Shown here: one piece after another, positions 18,030-28,510 of the stretch
How positions within the stretch are numbered: position 1 is the stretch's first letter
Layout: each line of letters begins with the position of its first letter
Source: Rubritalea tangerina
GTDB taxonomy: Bacteria > Verrucomicrobiota > Verrucomicrobiia > Verrucomicrobiales > Akkermansiaceae
Length of the DNA stretch: 64,000 nt
Assembly (NCBI RefSeq): GCF_042683245.1
Contig: NZ_JBHUJB010000076.1
Span: 29,073-93,072, forward strand
Direction of reading: 5' to 3'
Notes under the pieces: generated by a model
Database searches by the model: none
Told to the model about the DNA's origin: nothing
The model's input: the letters and a program-made list of their open reading frames with translations, nothing else
Position numbers and translations under genes: made by a program

Positions 18030-18659
18030 ATGAAACGCGCCCTCTTTCCTATTGTTATTGCCCTCTCGGCAATCCTCTCGTTTGGATACGCCGAGTACAG
18101 TACCCATAACCCCTACGCTCTCCAAGACGGAGATATCGTCTTCCAGAGCGGACACCGTGGCCAAGCCAATGCCATCAAAGCAGCCACAAACTCAGAATGG
18201 ACACACGTCGGTGTCGTTTTCAAAAAACATGACCAATGGTGGGTCCTTGAAGCCGTCCAGCCAGTCAAATTTACCAAACTCGAAGATTTCATCAAACGCC
18301 ACCCGAAATCCTTCCACGCTCGCCGACTCAAAGACACCTCATCCATTAACGCTGCATCCCTCAGCCGCGCCGAACAATGGGCGAAACAAAATATCAGAAA
18401 AGACTACGACCTCAAATTCCTCTGGGATGATAAAAAACTCTATTGCTCAGAACTTGTCTGGAAAGTCTACAAACACGCCGCCGATGTCGAGCTCTGTGAA
18501 AAGCGTCCCATGAAATCCTACAACCTCGAACATCCCACAGTCGCATCCCTGATCAAACAACGCTACGGAGACCTCAATAATCTCCCACTCGATTCCCCCG
18601 TCGTTGCCCCCTCAGACATCGCCGAGTCAGAACTCCTCGTCGAAGTCCCGAAAAAGTAA
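18030..18659 (+). CDS. YiiX/YebB-like permuted NlpC/P60 papain-fold hydrolase
   Basis: 209 residues with a signal peptide (about residues 1-21). The core fits the YiiX family: LQDGDIVFQSG, then WTHVGVVF with the catalytic-type His, WWVLEA, and KLYCSELVWKVY with the Cys near residue 139. In this circularly permuted papain fold the His comes before the Cys, as seen here. Family members are amidases or thioesterases acting in the envelope, with poorly known substrates. It sits between a membrane kinase and the UvrA gene, with no functional link visible. Confidence 0.82.
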   Translation: MKRALFPIVIALSAILSFGYAEYSTHNPYALQDGDIVFQSGHRGQANAIKAATNSEWTHVGVVFKKHDQWWVLEAVQPVKFTKLEDFIKRHPKSFHARRLKDTSSINAASLSRAEQWAKQNIRKDYDLKFLWDDKKLYCSELVWKVYKHAADVELCEKRPMKSYNLEHPTVASLIKQRYGDLNNLPLDSPVVAPSDIAESELLVEVPKK

Positions 18660-18703
18660 AACTCCCCATTTGCTCTCTGCCAGATCACCGCTAAGCTCCC
18701 CCC

Positions 18704-21700
18704 GTGCCAGAGAATATCCCAGCCATCCAAATCCGAGGTGCCCGCCAACATAATCTCAAAAACCTCGACCTCGAAATTCCGACGAACCAACTTACCGTCG
18801 TCACCGGACCCTCTGGTTCTGGCAAATCCTCACTCGCTTTCCATACCCTCTACGCCGAAGGCCAAAGACGCTACGTCGAAACCTTCTCCCCCTACGTGCG
18901 ACAATTCCTCGACCGCATGGATAAACCCATCGTCGATCGCATCGATAACATCCCCCCTGCCATCGCGATCGAACAAAAAAATGCGATCCGCACCACCCGC
19001 TCCACCGTCGGTACCCTCACCGAACTCAATGACTACCTCAAAGTCATCTACCCAAAACTCGCCCAAGCATTCGACCCCAATACAGGCGAAGAAATCAAGC
19101 CCGATTCCCCCACCTCTATCATCGAATGGGCCTACGAAAACCTCGCCCAACAAAACCTCCTCGTCCTCTTCCCAATCACTATCTCCGAAGGCGCAACCAC
19201 CGCTGAAGTCTGCCACTTCCTTAACCAACAAGGCTACCTCCGCGTCCTCAAAGACAATGCTATCCTGCGTACAGATGACACTCCTGACCAATCCCCTTGG
19301 AACGATTCCTCCGCCGTCGTCATCCAAGATCGCATCAAACTCACCCCATCTAACAAGAAGCGGCTCCACGAAGCCCTAGAAGCTGCTCTCAACTTCGGCA
19401 AAGGACACTGCGCCCTCCATTTTAACGAGTCTGAAACCAAACACTTCTCTACAGAATGGAGAAACCCAAATACGGGCTTCACTCTACGCCCCCCCACAGC
19501 CTCACTCTTCTCCTTTAATTCCCCACTCGGTGCCTGCCCTGAATGCAGAGGCTTTGGCCGCATCATCGGTATCGACCTCAATAAGGCAATCCAAGACCCC
19601 ACCCTCACCATCCGTGAAGGCGTCATTAAACCCTTCGAGGGCGAGCGCGGCGCTGAATGCAAAGATGACCTCATCAAATGCGCCAGAAAAAAGGGAGTCG
19701 ACACCAATACCCCATGGCACCTCCTCCCCAAAAAAGATCGTGACTGGGTCCTCAAGGGTGAAAAAGGAAACGCCGATAAACTCTGGCGAGAGGGCAAATG
19801 GTACGGCGTCCGCGGCTTCTTCGATTGGATGGAAACCAAAGCCTATAAAATGCACGTCCGCGTCTTCCTCTCACGCTACCGCGCCTACACCGAATGCCCC
19901 GAATGCAATGGTACCAGACTCAAACCTGAAGCTCTCTGCTTCAAAATTAACGGCAAGGCCCTCCCTGACCTCTGGCACATCCCTCTCGGGGAACTCAAAC
20001 TTTGGTTCGATGCTCTCAACTCATCAAACCTCACTCTCGAATCTAACAAGCACACCCAACAGTCGACTTCGCTCAAACATGCGATGTCCGAAATCACTAG
20101 CCGGCTTAGCTACTTGAATGATGTCGGCTTGTCATACCTCACTCTCGATAGACCCGCGCGCACTCTCTCAGGCGGTGAAATCGAACGTGTCAACCTCACC
20201 ACATGCCTAGGTGCCGCCCTCACAAATACCCTCTTCGTCCTCGATGAACCCACCGTCGGCCTCCACGCCCGCGACATCAATAAACTCATCAAGGTCATGC
20301 ACAACCTTCGCGACAAAGGAAACACCGTCGTCGTCGTCGAACACGAAGAAGCCGTCATGCGCCATGCCGATAACCTCCTCGATATCGGACCAAAAGCCGG
20401 TGAACAAGGCGGTAATATCACCTTCCACGGACCTCTCAAAGGCAACCTGAAGACGCTCATAAAGCAAAATCCTAACTCCGTTACCCTCCCCTACCTCACC
20501 GGCCAGAAATCCATCGACCCACCCGCTAAACGCAGAAAATCACGCAAAAAACTCACCATCAACGGCGCCCATAAACACAACATTAATAACCAAAATGTTG
20601 CGATCAATATCGGTAGCTTTAACTGCCTAACAGGCGTCTCGGGCTCAGGTAAATCAACACTCGCAAACGATGTCATCTACCTCAACCTCCTCAAGGCCTT
20701 CTTGCTAAATACCGAGGAAGACCCCGCCTTTATCAAATCCATAAAAGGCGTCGACCACATCTCAGGTGTCGAGCGCGTCGACCAATCACCACTCACCAAA
20801 ACCCCACGCTCCACCCCTGCCGTCTATGCAGGCGCCTTCGACGCCATCAGAGAACTCTTCGCCCTAACAGAAGAAGCCGAAGAGAAAGGCATCAAAGCCG
20901 GATACTTCTCATTTAACTCAGGCGCCGGCCGCTGTGAACGTTGCTGGGGCAATGGCTTCGAAAAAGTTGAGATGCAGTTCCTCAGTGACCTCTACATCAC
21001 CTGCCCTGAATGTGAGGGTTCGCGCTACAATACAGCCGCACTCGAAATCACATTGCACGGCCACTCGATCGCCGACATCCTCAAACTCACTATCACCGAA
21101 GCTCTCACCTTCTTCGCAATACGTGACGGTGAACCCAAATCAAAATCCCTCACCCTCAAATCCAAAATAGCAAAGGCCCTCCAGCCTCTCGTCGATGTCG
21201 GACTCGGCTACCTCCGCCTCGGCCAACCACTCAACACCCTCTCAGGCGGTGAATCCCAGCGCATCAAACTCTGCCAACTCCTCTCAAAAACTAAAAAAGT
21301 CACAGATGCCGGCCAACTTCTCATCCTCGATGAACCCACCACCGGCCTCCACTTCACCGACATCGAAAAACTCCTCCAAGTCTTCCAGTCCCTCGTCAAT
21401 GCCGGACACACCCTCCTCGTCATCGAGCACAACCTCGACGTCATCAAAGCCGCCGATCACCTCATCGAAATGGGCCCCGGCGCCGGTACCGATGGTGGCC
21501 AAATCGTCTTCACCGGCACCCCAGAAGCAATCCTCAATACCGAAACCCAAACCTCCCTCGCCCTCGCCTCCGACCAACAAGCCGCCAACCACTTCTCCCA
21601 ATCAGCCAAATCTCGAAAATCCAAAGCCACCCACAACAACAAAGCCATTCAAATTTCCGGCGCACGCGAACATAACCTCAAAAATTTCGACCTCACCATC

Positions 21701-24277
21701 CCGCGTGACGAACTCGTCGTCGTCACCGGACTCTCAGGCTCAGGAAAATCCACACTCTCCTTCGATATCATCTTCGCCGAGGGCCAACGCCGCTTCCTCG
21801 ACTCCATGTCCCCCTACGCCAGACAGTTTGCCGGACAACTCGAAAAACCAGATATCGATAAAATCGAAGGACTCCCACCAACCGTCGCTATCGAACAACG
21901 CGTCTCTCGCGGCGGCGGTAAATCCACCGTCGGAACCGTCACCGAAATCTTCCACTTCCTGCGACTCCTCTACGCCAAACTCGGCACCCAACATTGCCCA
22001 GAATCCGGTGAACCCGTCGTCTCGCAAACCAGTGACGCCATCCACTCACAACTCAAAAAAGCCTTTAAATCCAAACAACGCACCTTGTTGTTAGCACCTC
22101 TTGTTAGGGGGCGCAAAGGCTACCATACCGACGTCGCCTCAGCTGCCGGACGTAAAGGCATCGAACAACTTCTCGTCGATGGCAAACTCATTGCCACCGA
22201 GGATTTCACTGCTCTAGCACGCTACAAAGAACACGATATCTTCGCTGTCATCTCTGATAACGCCACCCCTAACGCAGACCAACTCACACAAGCTCTCAGC
22301 CTCGGCAAAGGACAGTGCGCTACCGCCCAAGAAACAAAACCCAAAAGCTGGAACCTCCAAACCTTCTCCACAGCCAGAGTCTCACCAGTCACTGGAATCT
22401 CCTTCCCAGAACTCGACCCACACCACTTCTCATTCAACTCACCACGCGGCTGGTGCCCAGAATGCAGAGGCTATGGCTCAATTACCGAAACCCTCGGCAA
22501 AAAAAGAAAGAAAAAGGTAAAACCCAATGAGTTCAATTCCGCAGCCGAAGCCGAAATCGCTGAAGAACTCAGCCACTCCAACTCCGATGACGAAGAAGTC
22601 ATCCGTAAAGTGTGCCCAGAATGCCATGGCGACCGCATCAATAAAAATGCCAGATTCGTCTTCATCAACGATAACAATATCGCCCATATCAGCCACCTCT
22701 CTGTCACTGATGCTGCGGAATTGTTAGAATCCTGGAGCTTCTCCGGTAGAGAGAAAATCATCGCCCGAGATATCCTACCAGAAATCACCCAGCGTCTCCG
22801 CTTCCTCGAGAAAGTTGGCCTCAACTACCTCTCACTTGATCGCTCTGCAGACACCCTCTCCGGAGGTGAATCCCAACGTATCCGACTCGCCGCCCAGCTC
22901 GGCTCTAACCTCACCGGCGTTCTCTACGTGCTCGATGAACCAACCATCGGCCTCCACCCGCGTGACAACAAACAACTCCTAGACACGCTCGAAGCCCTCC
23001 GAGCCCGTGGCAACTCACTTCTCGTCGTAGAACATGATGACGAGACTATGCGCCGAGCCACACAGCTCATCGACCTCGGTCCAGGTGCCGGAGTCAATGG
23101 TGGAAACATCGTTGCCAATACCTCAGGCAAACAGTCACAGCTCAAGAAAACACTCAAAGCATTTCCTGACTCTCCCACTCTCCACGCCTTCTCACATCCT
23201 CTCCAACACCCCCTCCACGGGAAACGACGCAGTATTCCCAAAGTCGCTGAGAAAAACGCCTGGCTAAAGCTCTACGGCTGCAATTACAATAACCTCAAAG
23301 ATATTGATGTACGCATCCCTCTCGGCCGCCTCACAGTTATCACTGGTGTTTCCGGATGTGGTAAATCCTCACTCATGCGCGGCACTCTCCCAGAGGCGAT
23401 GAAGCCCACCAACAAATCAAAAGCTCCAAACACAAGTTGCTTCTCCAAAGCCGAGGGCTTCGAACATCTCAAACATTGCTACGAAGTCGACCAAAGCCCC
23501 ATCGGTAAAACCTCGCGTTCCTGCCCCGCCACCTACGTCAAAATACTCGATGACATCCGCAAACTCTTTGCCGTCGTTCCCGAAGCCCGCATGCGTGGCT
23601 ATACCCCCTCACGCTTCAGCTTCAACAATGCCGAAGGACAATGCCCAGAGTGTAAAGGCAATGGTCGTATTAAGCTCGAAATGGACTTCCTCCCTACCAC
23701 CTGGGTCCCCTGCCATAGCTGCAACGAAAAACGCTATAACCAAGCCACTCTCGAAATTCTCTACAATGGTAAGACCATCGGTGACGTGCTCGAAATGAAC
23801 ATCTCAACGGCCGCCGAATTCTTCAAAAATCATACCAAACTCCACCGCACCCTCTCACTCCTCAGTGACACCGGCCTCGGCTACCTCAAACTCGGCCAAG
23901 CTTCCCCAACCCTCTCAGGCGGTGAAGCCCAACGCCTCAAACTCGTCGCGGAACTCACCAAAGGACGTAAATCCGTCCGCAACATGACACGCCAACACAC
24001 CAACCTCTACCTCATCGAAGAACCCACCATCGGACTCCACCAAGAAGACGTCAGAAAACTCATCGACGTCCTCCACCGACTCGTCGATGAAGGCCATACC
24101 GTCGTCGTTATCGAACACCATACCGCCATCATGGCCGAAGCCGACTACCTCATCGATATGGGCCCTGAAGCAGGAGAGCTCGGAGGCACCATCGTCGCTC
24201 AGGGAAGCCCCGAAAGAGTCGCCAATCATAAAAAGTCGCGTACCGCCCCCTTCCTTAAGGAAACACTCTCATCCTGA
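18704..24277 (+). CDS. uvrA: Tandem (double-length) UvrA, excinuclease ABC subunit A
   Basis: 1857 residues, about twice the usual 940, with a GTG start. The protein holds two complete UvrA units in one frame, so four ABC ATPase modules. Walker A loops appear as GPSGSGKS (35-42), GVSGSGKS in the first unit, GLSGSGKS opening the second, and GVSGCGKS last; four LSGGE signature motifs follow in order. Paired Cys motifs of the CPEC/CxxC type mark the zinc fingers in both units. The two halves equal the two subunits of the normal UvrA dimer, so one chain could act as an intramolecular dimer in damage recognition with UvrB. Chlamydia has a similar long UvrA. uvrC lies in the same window at 48.8-50.3 kb; uvrB does not. 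Confidence 0.95.
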   Translation: MPENIPAIQIRGARQHNLKNLDLEIPTNQLTVVTGPSGSGKSSLAFHTLYAEGQRRYVETFSPYVRQFLDRMDKPIVDRIDNIPPAIAIEQKNAIRTTRSTVGTLTELNDYLKVIYPKLAQAFDPNTGEEIKPDSPTSIIEWAYENLAQQNLLVLFPITISEGATTAEVCHFLNQQGYLRVLKDNAILRTDDTPDQSPWNDSSAVVIQDRIKLTPSNKKRLHEALEAALNFGKGHCALHFNESETKHFSTEWRNPNTGFTLRPPTASLFSFNSPLGACPECRGFGRIIGIDLNKAIQDPTLTIREGVIKPFEGERGAECKDDLIKCARKKGVDTNTPWHLLPKKDRDWVLKGEKGNADKLWREGKWYGVRGFFDWMETKAYKMHVRVFLSRYRAYTECPECNGTRLKPEALCFKINGKALPDLWHIPLGELKLWFDALNSSNLTLESNKHTQQSTSLKHAMSEITSRLSYLNDVGLSYLTLDRPARTLSGGEIERVNLTTCLGAALTNTLFVLDEPTVGLHARDINKLIKVMHNLRDKGNTVVVVEHEEAVMRHADNLLDIGPKAGEQGGNITFHGPLKGNLKTLIKQNPNSVTLPYLTGQKSIDPPAKRRKSRKKLTINGAHKHNINNQNVAINIGSFNCLTGVSGSGKSTLANDVIYLNLLKAFLLNTEEDPAFIKSIKGVDHISGVERVDQSPLTKTPRSTPAVYAGAFDAIRELFALTEEAEEKGIKAGYFSFNSGAGRCERCWGNGFEKVEMQFLSDLYITCPECEGSRYNTAALEITLHGHSIADILKLTITEALTFFAIRDGEPKSKSLTLKSKIAKALQPLVDVGLGYLRLGQPLNTLSGGESQRIKLCQLLSKTKKVTDAGQLLILDEPTTGLHFTDIEKLLQVFQSLVNAGHTLLVIEHNLDVIKAADHLIEMGPGAGTDGGQIVFTGTPEAILNTETQTSLALASDQQAANHFSQSAKSRKSKATHNNKAIQISGAREHNLKNFDLTIPRDELVVVTGLSGSGKSTLSFDIIFAEGQRRFLDSMSPYARQFAGQLEKPDIDKIEGLPPTVAIEQRVSRGGGKSTVGTVTEIFHFLRLLYAKLGTQHCPESGEPVVSQTSDAIHSQLKKAFKSKQRTLLLAPLVRGRKGYHTDVASAAGRKGIEQLLVDGKLIATEDFTALARYKEHDIFAVISDNATPNADQLTQALSLGKGQCATAQETKPKSWNLQTFSTARVSPVTGISFPELDPHHFSFNSPRGWCPECRGYGSITETLGKKRKKKVKPNEFNSAAEAEIAEELSHSNSDDEEVIRKVCPECHGDRINKNARFVFINDNNIAHISHLSVTDAAELLESWSFSGREKIIARDILPEITQRLRFLEKVGLNYLSLDRSADTLSGGESQRIRLAAQLGSNLTGVLYVLDEPTIGLHPRDNKQLLDTLEALRARGNSLLVVEHDDETMRRATQLIDLGPGAGVNGGNIVANTSGKQSQLKKTLKAFPDSPTLHAFSHPLQHPLHGKRRSIPKVAEKNAWLKLYGCNYNNLKDIDVRIPLGRLTVITGVSGCGKSSLMRGTLPEAMKPTNKSKAPNTSCFSKAEGFEHLKHCYEVDQSPIGKTSRSCPATYVKILDDIRKLFAVVPEARMRGYTPSRFSFNNAEGQCPECKGNGRIKLEMDFLPTTWVPCHSCNEKRYNQATLEILYNGKTIGDVLEMNISTAAEFFKNHTKLHRTLSLLSDTGLGYLKLGQASPTLSGGEAQRLKLVAELTKGRKSVRNMTRQHTNLYLIEEPTIGLHQEDVRKLIDVLHRLVDEGHTVVVIEHHTAIMAEADYLIDMGPEAGELGGTIVAQGSPERVANHKKSRTAPFLKETLSS

Positions 24278-24622
24278 CCATTCCCCCCCACTCCAACTGG
24301 GTTCTGAAACCACCCAGCCACTGGTTCGCACTGCAAACCACCCAGAAAGACTCACTCATCTCGAATGAATTGGTCCATACTCTCATACCACTTCGTGATT
24401 GAAATGAGATGAATGACGGAGCGACTTTCTGAAAAATCAAAGAGTAATGAAGCCCCCCGTACCTGCGGGGTGACGCATAATAAACGCTGATCGATTAGGA
24501 AATAGCTAGCTCCTGACCTGACTCCGTGCAGCGCTATCCTCTAGCACCGGTAGCCTCTTTTCGACCACGAAGCGGTAGAAACCAACGCCATCTCTCCCAA
24601 GGCGCAACTTTCAGCACACCCA
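24278..24622 (+). other. Non-coding region between uvrA and the SGNH esterase gene
   Basis: 345 bp without a plausible gene. It contains a small C/G hairpin (CCCCG 24455-24459 with CGGGG 24466-24470, loop of six) and no long repeat. A possible promoter for the next gene, CTGACC then TATCCT about 16 bases later, lies near 24513-24540. Confidence 0.4.
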
Positions 24623-27283
24623 ATGAAATTCCATCGCTCCATCAGAACCCTAGCTCTGGCAACCCTGCTCAGCCAACCACTCGCCGCTGAGCACTACAAA
24701 CTTTTCATCCTTACCGGTCAGTCTAATTCCCTTGGCACCACCAACGGCGGCGAAGCTGACCCAACATCAGGATCAGACCCCGCCGACCAACATGTCCAGT
24801 TCGCTTGGCATAATGTTGCCAATGCCTCCACCAGCCTCGGAGACTCCAGCGGTGCCTTCACCACACTCCAAGACCAGCAAGGTGGCTACTACGGTGGCAG
24901 TGCCACTCATTGGGGGCCCGAAATCGGCTTCGCCCGAACCCTCTACAAAGCAGGAGCCCGCAACTTCGGTGTGATCAAAGCCAGCCGCGGTGGCGGCGGT
25001 AACACCAATTGGAGTAAATCCGCCGGAGGTCACATGTTCAATCACATCCTCAACACTGTCACCACAACCACCACCAGCCTCACCAATGCCGGACACACCT
25101 TCGAAATCGTAGGCTTACTTTACCTCCAAGGAGAATCAGATAATAGCTCAGAAGCCAGCATCGCCGGCACCAGACTTAAAGAACTCGTCGATAACCTGCG
25201 CGCCGACCTCCCCAATGCCGCAAACATGCACGCAATCTCCGGGGGAATCGCCGCATCTGGGTCAACTCGCGATACCGTGCGCGCCAACCACGCCGCCATC
25301 GCCCAAAGCACCGCCTACATCGACTACTTCTCAAACCTCGACCTCGCTAACCAAACCGCCGCCGATAACCTCCACTTCAATAAAACCGCTAAACTCACCA
25401 TCGGAGAACGCTTCGCCCAAGCCTACTTCTCCACCGGCATCATCTCCCGTAATTACGGAAAACTCACTTTTATTGGCGACTCCATAACCCAAGGTGGCAA
25501 CGGCGATTACCCATCCTATCGCTACCAAGTCTTTAAAAATCTTGCCAATGCTAACGTCCCCATCAGCACCACCACCGGCTACAAATTCGTAGGCTCCGTT
25601 ACCGGCCCCTACCTCAATAGCACCATCACCGCCCCAGATACCAATGGCCAAACCTTCGAAAATACACACGAAGGACACTACGGCTGGAGAAGCTTCTGGA
25701 TCAATGGCCGTGAAGCTCTCCCATCTAATAGAAGAAGTGGTAACCGCGGCGAAGGAACTCTCCTCAACTGGACCGGTCAAGCCTCCCCCCAACAATATGA
25801 CCTCAACACCCTCGGCAATAAAGTAGCCTACCCAGACCCCTCCGCCGCCGGCACTGGAAATAACGGCACCACATACACCCCAGATACCGCAGTCATCATG
25901 ATCGGTATCAACGACCTAGCAGGATCATCAAGCGCTTCTGACGTCCGGGATGATATCGGAACCATCGTCGACCAACTTCAAGCAGCTAACCCTAACATCA
26001 GCATCTTCCTCAGTGAGGTCCTCTACACAAATCAATCTCACAATCATAAAGTAGATGCTCTTAATGCCCTGCTCCCAGCCCTCGCATCTAGCAAATCAAA
26101 TGCAACATCTTCCGTCTGGGTGATCGAAACCAATGATGGATTCAACCCCGTCACCCAAACCTTCGATAACGTCCACCCAAATGCCGACGGTGAAAGCTAT
26201 GTCGGCGACCGAATCTCTGGCGGCTTGGGCATCATCGCCATGCCCGAACCAGCTGGCGCGTTCAGCCCCCCAACTTCTATCGAAAAAGATGTTTCCAGCT
26301 TCCCCTCCCGCTTCTCAGGTAACGCCATCTGGAATGGCTCCTATATCAATGGCTGGGCAGAACTCAATGGTGCCTTCGCATCCGAATCACTCAATGGCTC
26401 AAACCTCCTCTACAACCACTCCGGCTTCACTACCGGCACCACCCTCAGTGGCACCAATGCAACCCTCGATGGTGGCTCCACTACCTGGAATTCCTCCAAT
26501 GACGGCGACTGGACACTCGAAGTCGAACTCAAACTCATCGAATGCTCTAACGGATTTGCTATCTGGTGCGGCACAGACTCCGCACGCATCATCGTAGAGA
26601 TCTACGCCGACCGAACTACCGATAATGGAAGCAATAGCTTCACAGCATTCCATAACAACGAAGACGGCGCCTTCCACACCTTCCGCATCGCTCACGATAG
26701 CAATGCAGAAGTCTACCACGTCTGGCGCGATGGCCAACGCCTCCCCCCCACCACCGGCGCCCCATATGATGTCAACGCCGCCGACAGTCGACTCCTCTTC
26801 GGTGACTACACCAGTGGCTCCTTCGGCGATAACTTCAATGTCGAAATCGCTTCTATCAACTACGACCAATCCGGTGACTTCCTCCCACCCGGTGCCGATG
26901 CTGATAACGACGGTATCCCCGATTCCTGGGAATACAGCTACTTCCAAGATGTCGTCGGTGCCGACGCCACAGCCGATGACGATGAGGATACCCAAAATAA
27001 TTATGACGAATACCTCGCGAACACAGACCCCACTGACCACACCTCCTCCTTCCAAGTCAGCACAATTGTAAATAGTGAATCGAACACTTGGTCCATCACC
27101 GTCCCACAAACCTCCCCGCAACGCCTCTACACACTCATGCACAGTGACGACCTCGGCCTCACCGACCCATGGAGCCCTGTCCCTGGCCAAGGCCCCATCA
27201 TCGGCACCGATGCCGCCCTCATCTTTACCGACACCCCTAGCTCAGAAAAAGCATTCTATAAAGTCGATGTCGGACTCCCCTAA
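24623..27283 (+). CDS. Secreted two-domain SGNH carbohydrate esterase
   Basis: 886 residues with a signal peptide (about 1-22). The first domain fits the sialate O-acetylesterase-like family: nucleophile in ILTGQSNSLG (Ser34), LYLQGESDN, then DNLHFN with the catalytic His. A second GDSL/SGNH domain follows: FIGDSITQGG (Ser about 287), IMIGINDLAG, and DNVHPNADG with its His. Next come a concanavalin/LamG-like region (about residues 545-750) and an Asp-rich segment DADNDGIPDSWE like a thrombospondin type-3/dockerin calcium repeat. It probably deacetylates polysaccharides at the cell surface or outside the cell. A regulator gene follows 17 bp later. Confidence 0.85.
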   Translation: MKFHRSIRTLALATLLSQPLAAEHYKLFILTGQSNSLGTTNGGEADPTSGSDPADQHVQFAWHNVANASTSLGDSSGAFTTLQDQQGGYYGGSATHWGPEIGFARTLYKAGARNFGVIKASRGGGGNTNWSKSAGGHMFNHILNTVTTTTTSLTNAGHTFEIVGLLYLQGESDNSSEASIAGTRLKELVDNLRADLPNAANMHAISGGIAASGSTRDTVRANHAAIAQSTAYIDYFSNLDLANQTAADNLHFNKTAKLTIGERFAQAYFSTGIISRNYGKLTFIGDSITQGGNGDYPSYRYQVFKNLANANVPISTTTGYKFVGSVTGPYLNSTITAPDTNGQTFENTHEGHYGWRSFWINGREALPSNRRSGNRGEGTLLNWTGQASPQQYDLNTLGNKVAYPDPSAAGTGNNGTTYTPDTAVIMIGINDLAGSSSASDVRDDIGTIVDQLQAANPNISIFLSEVLYTNQSHNHKVDALNALLPALASSKSNATSSVWVIETNDGFNPVTQTFDNVHPNADGESYVGDRISGGLGIIAMPEPAGAFSPPTSIEKDVSSFPSRFSGNAIWNGSYINGWAELNGAFASESLNGSNLLYNHSGFTTGTTLSGTNATLDGGSTTWNSSNDGDWTLEVELKLIECSNGFAIWCGTDSARIIVEIYADRTTDNGSNSFTAFHNNEDGAFHTFRIAHDSNAEVYHVWRDGQRLPPTTGAPYDVNAADSRLLFGDYTSGSFGDNFNVEIASINYDQSGDFLPPGADADNDGIPDSWEYSYFQDVVGADATADDDEDTQNNYDEYLANTDPTDHTSSFQVSTIVNSESNTWSITVPQTSPQRLYTLMHSDDLGLTDPWSPVPGQGPIIGTDAALIFTDTPSSEKAFYKVDVGLP

Positions 27284-27300
27284 CCTCAAAAACAAATACC

Positions 27301-28473
27301 ATGCCCCAGTCCACTCCCGAGACGCAAGAAAATCAAAATCGCACACTTATTTGGTTGGGTGAAACAACCAGTTCACCTACAATGCGCTCTATGAAGCTGC
27401 CGGAGAAGGAATCACTCGTGCGTCAAACCATCGACGTACTCAAAGAAATGATGAGAAATGGGGAACTCGTCAGCCCCATTCCCGGCGAACGCACCCTCGC
27501 AAGCCACCTCCAAGTTGGCCGTGACACCCTGCGCTCAGCTCTGAATGAACTCACCCGTATGGGCTGGATCTCCGAAAGCGCACAAGGCAAACGCCGCGAA
27601 ATCCTCAAGATCACCAAAGCCGCTCCTAAGAAAAAACAAAAAACCAAACGCATCCTTTTTCTCTCCCCCCAACGCCTTGAGGAAATCCCCCGACTCATGC
27701 TCATCGAGCTTAACTCATTGCGTACCCTCCTCGCTAAACGCTCCATCGTAGTCGACGTCATCAGTCCATCTATCTTCGATACCGCACACCCTGAAAAACG
27801 CCTAGAGCAACTCGTCATCGACTACCCTGCCGACGCCTGGATCCTCTACCGCTGCACCGAACCCGTACAACGCTGGTTCCAAGAAAAAAAGATACCCTGT
27901 ATCGTGCGTGGCTACCCACACCCTAACATCTCTCTCCCCTACCTCGACGAAGACTGGAAAGCTGCAGCATTCCACGCCGGCACCCGCCTACTTAGCCATG
28001 GCCATAAATCCGTCGGCATCGTCGTCCCTGATGCCCAACTCGCCGGTCTCAAAGCCGCCGAACAAGGACTCTTCGAAGCCGTCGATAAAGCCGGTGAAGG
28101 CCACTATTTCCATCAAGTTCAAGAAAAGAAAGACATCCCAAGCTTGGTCAAATCAGTCCAAGAAGCCCTCTCCTCCGCACACCCACCTACCGCGCTCGTT
28201 CTCACCCGTCCCCGTCACGTGCTCAGCCTCTCAAGCTGGCTAGCCACCTTCGGATACTCGATCCCAGAACACCTATCCATCGTCGCTCTCTGCCACGAAC
28301 CTTGGTTCGAGGACTTCTATTACCCCATCACTCACTACACCACCCCGCCAGAAAATATGTCTAAATCACTGGCGAAACAAATCCGCCACCTGCTCTCAGG
28401 AACTCCACTTCCTTCTGGCCAATCCTATGTCATCCCTGAACACGTGGCTGGTGAGTCTATCAAGTCTATCTGA
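27301..28473 (+). CDS. GntR-type regulator with LacI-like sugar-sensing domain
   Basis: 390 residues from the first ATG; ATGs at 27382 and 27391 begin nearer the DNA-binding domain and may be the true start. The helix-turn-helix is of GntR type: ETIxxL-like helix LVRQTIDVLKEMM, then PIPGERTLASHLQVGRDTLRSALNEL, where the second part is the recognition region. The remainder (about residues 110-390) resembles a periplasmic-binding/LacI-type sensor (VVDVISPSIFD, GHKSVGIVVPDAQLAG). Such hybrids control carbohydrate operons; the 17-bp gap to the SGNH esterase gene suggests a shared transcript and a role in regulating this sugar-use region. Confidence 0.8.
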   Translation: MPQSTPETQENQNRTLIWLGETTSSPTMRSMKLPEKESLVRQTIDVLKEMMRNGELVSPIPGERTLASHLQVGRDTLRSALNELTRMGWISESAQGKRREILKITKAAPKKKQKTKRILFLSPQRLEEIPRLMLIELNSLRTLLAKRSIVVDVISPSIFDTAHPEKRLEQLVIDYPADAWILYRCTEPVQRWFQEKKIPCIVRGYPHPNISLPYLDEDWKAAAFHAGTRLLSHGHKSVGIVVPDAQLAGLKAAEQGLFEAVDKAGEGHYFHQVQEKKDIPSLVKSVQEALSSAHPPTALVLTRPRHVLSLSSWLATFGYSIPEHLSIVALCHEPWFEDFYYPITHYTTPPENMSKSLAKQIRHLLSGTPLPSGQSYVIPEHVAGESIKSI

Positions 28474-28510
28474 TAAACTCACCCAAAACCAATAGAAGCA
28501 CCTTATTCAA

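Noticed and set aside
21195..22094. Plus-strand open frame of 299 codons inside uvrA in another frame
   Set aside because: Ser/Pro/Asn-rich translation typical of out-of-frame reading in these C-rich genes; uvrA motifs run through the same bases.
26399..27190. Minus-strand open frame of 263 codons opposite the SGNH esterase
   Set aside because: Low-complexity Val/Gly/Glu product caused by codon composition of the opposite strand; no start context or motif.
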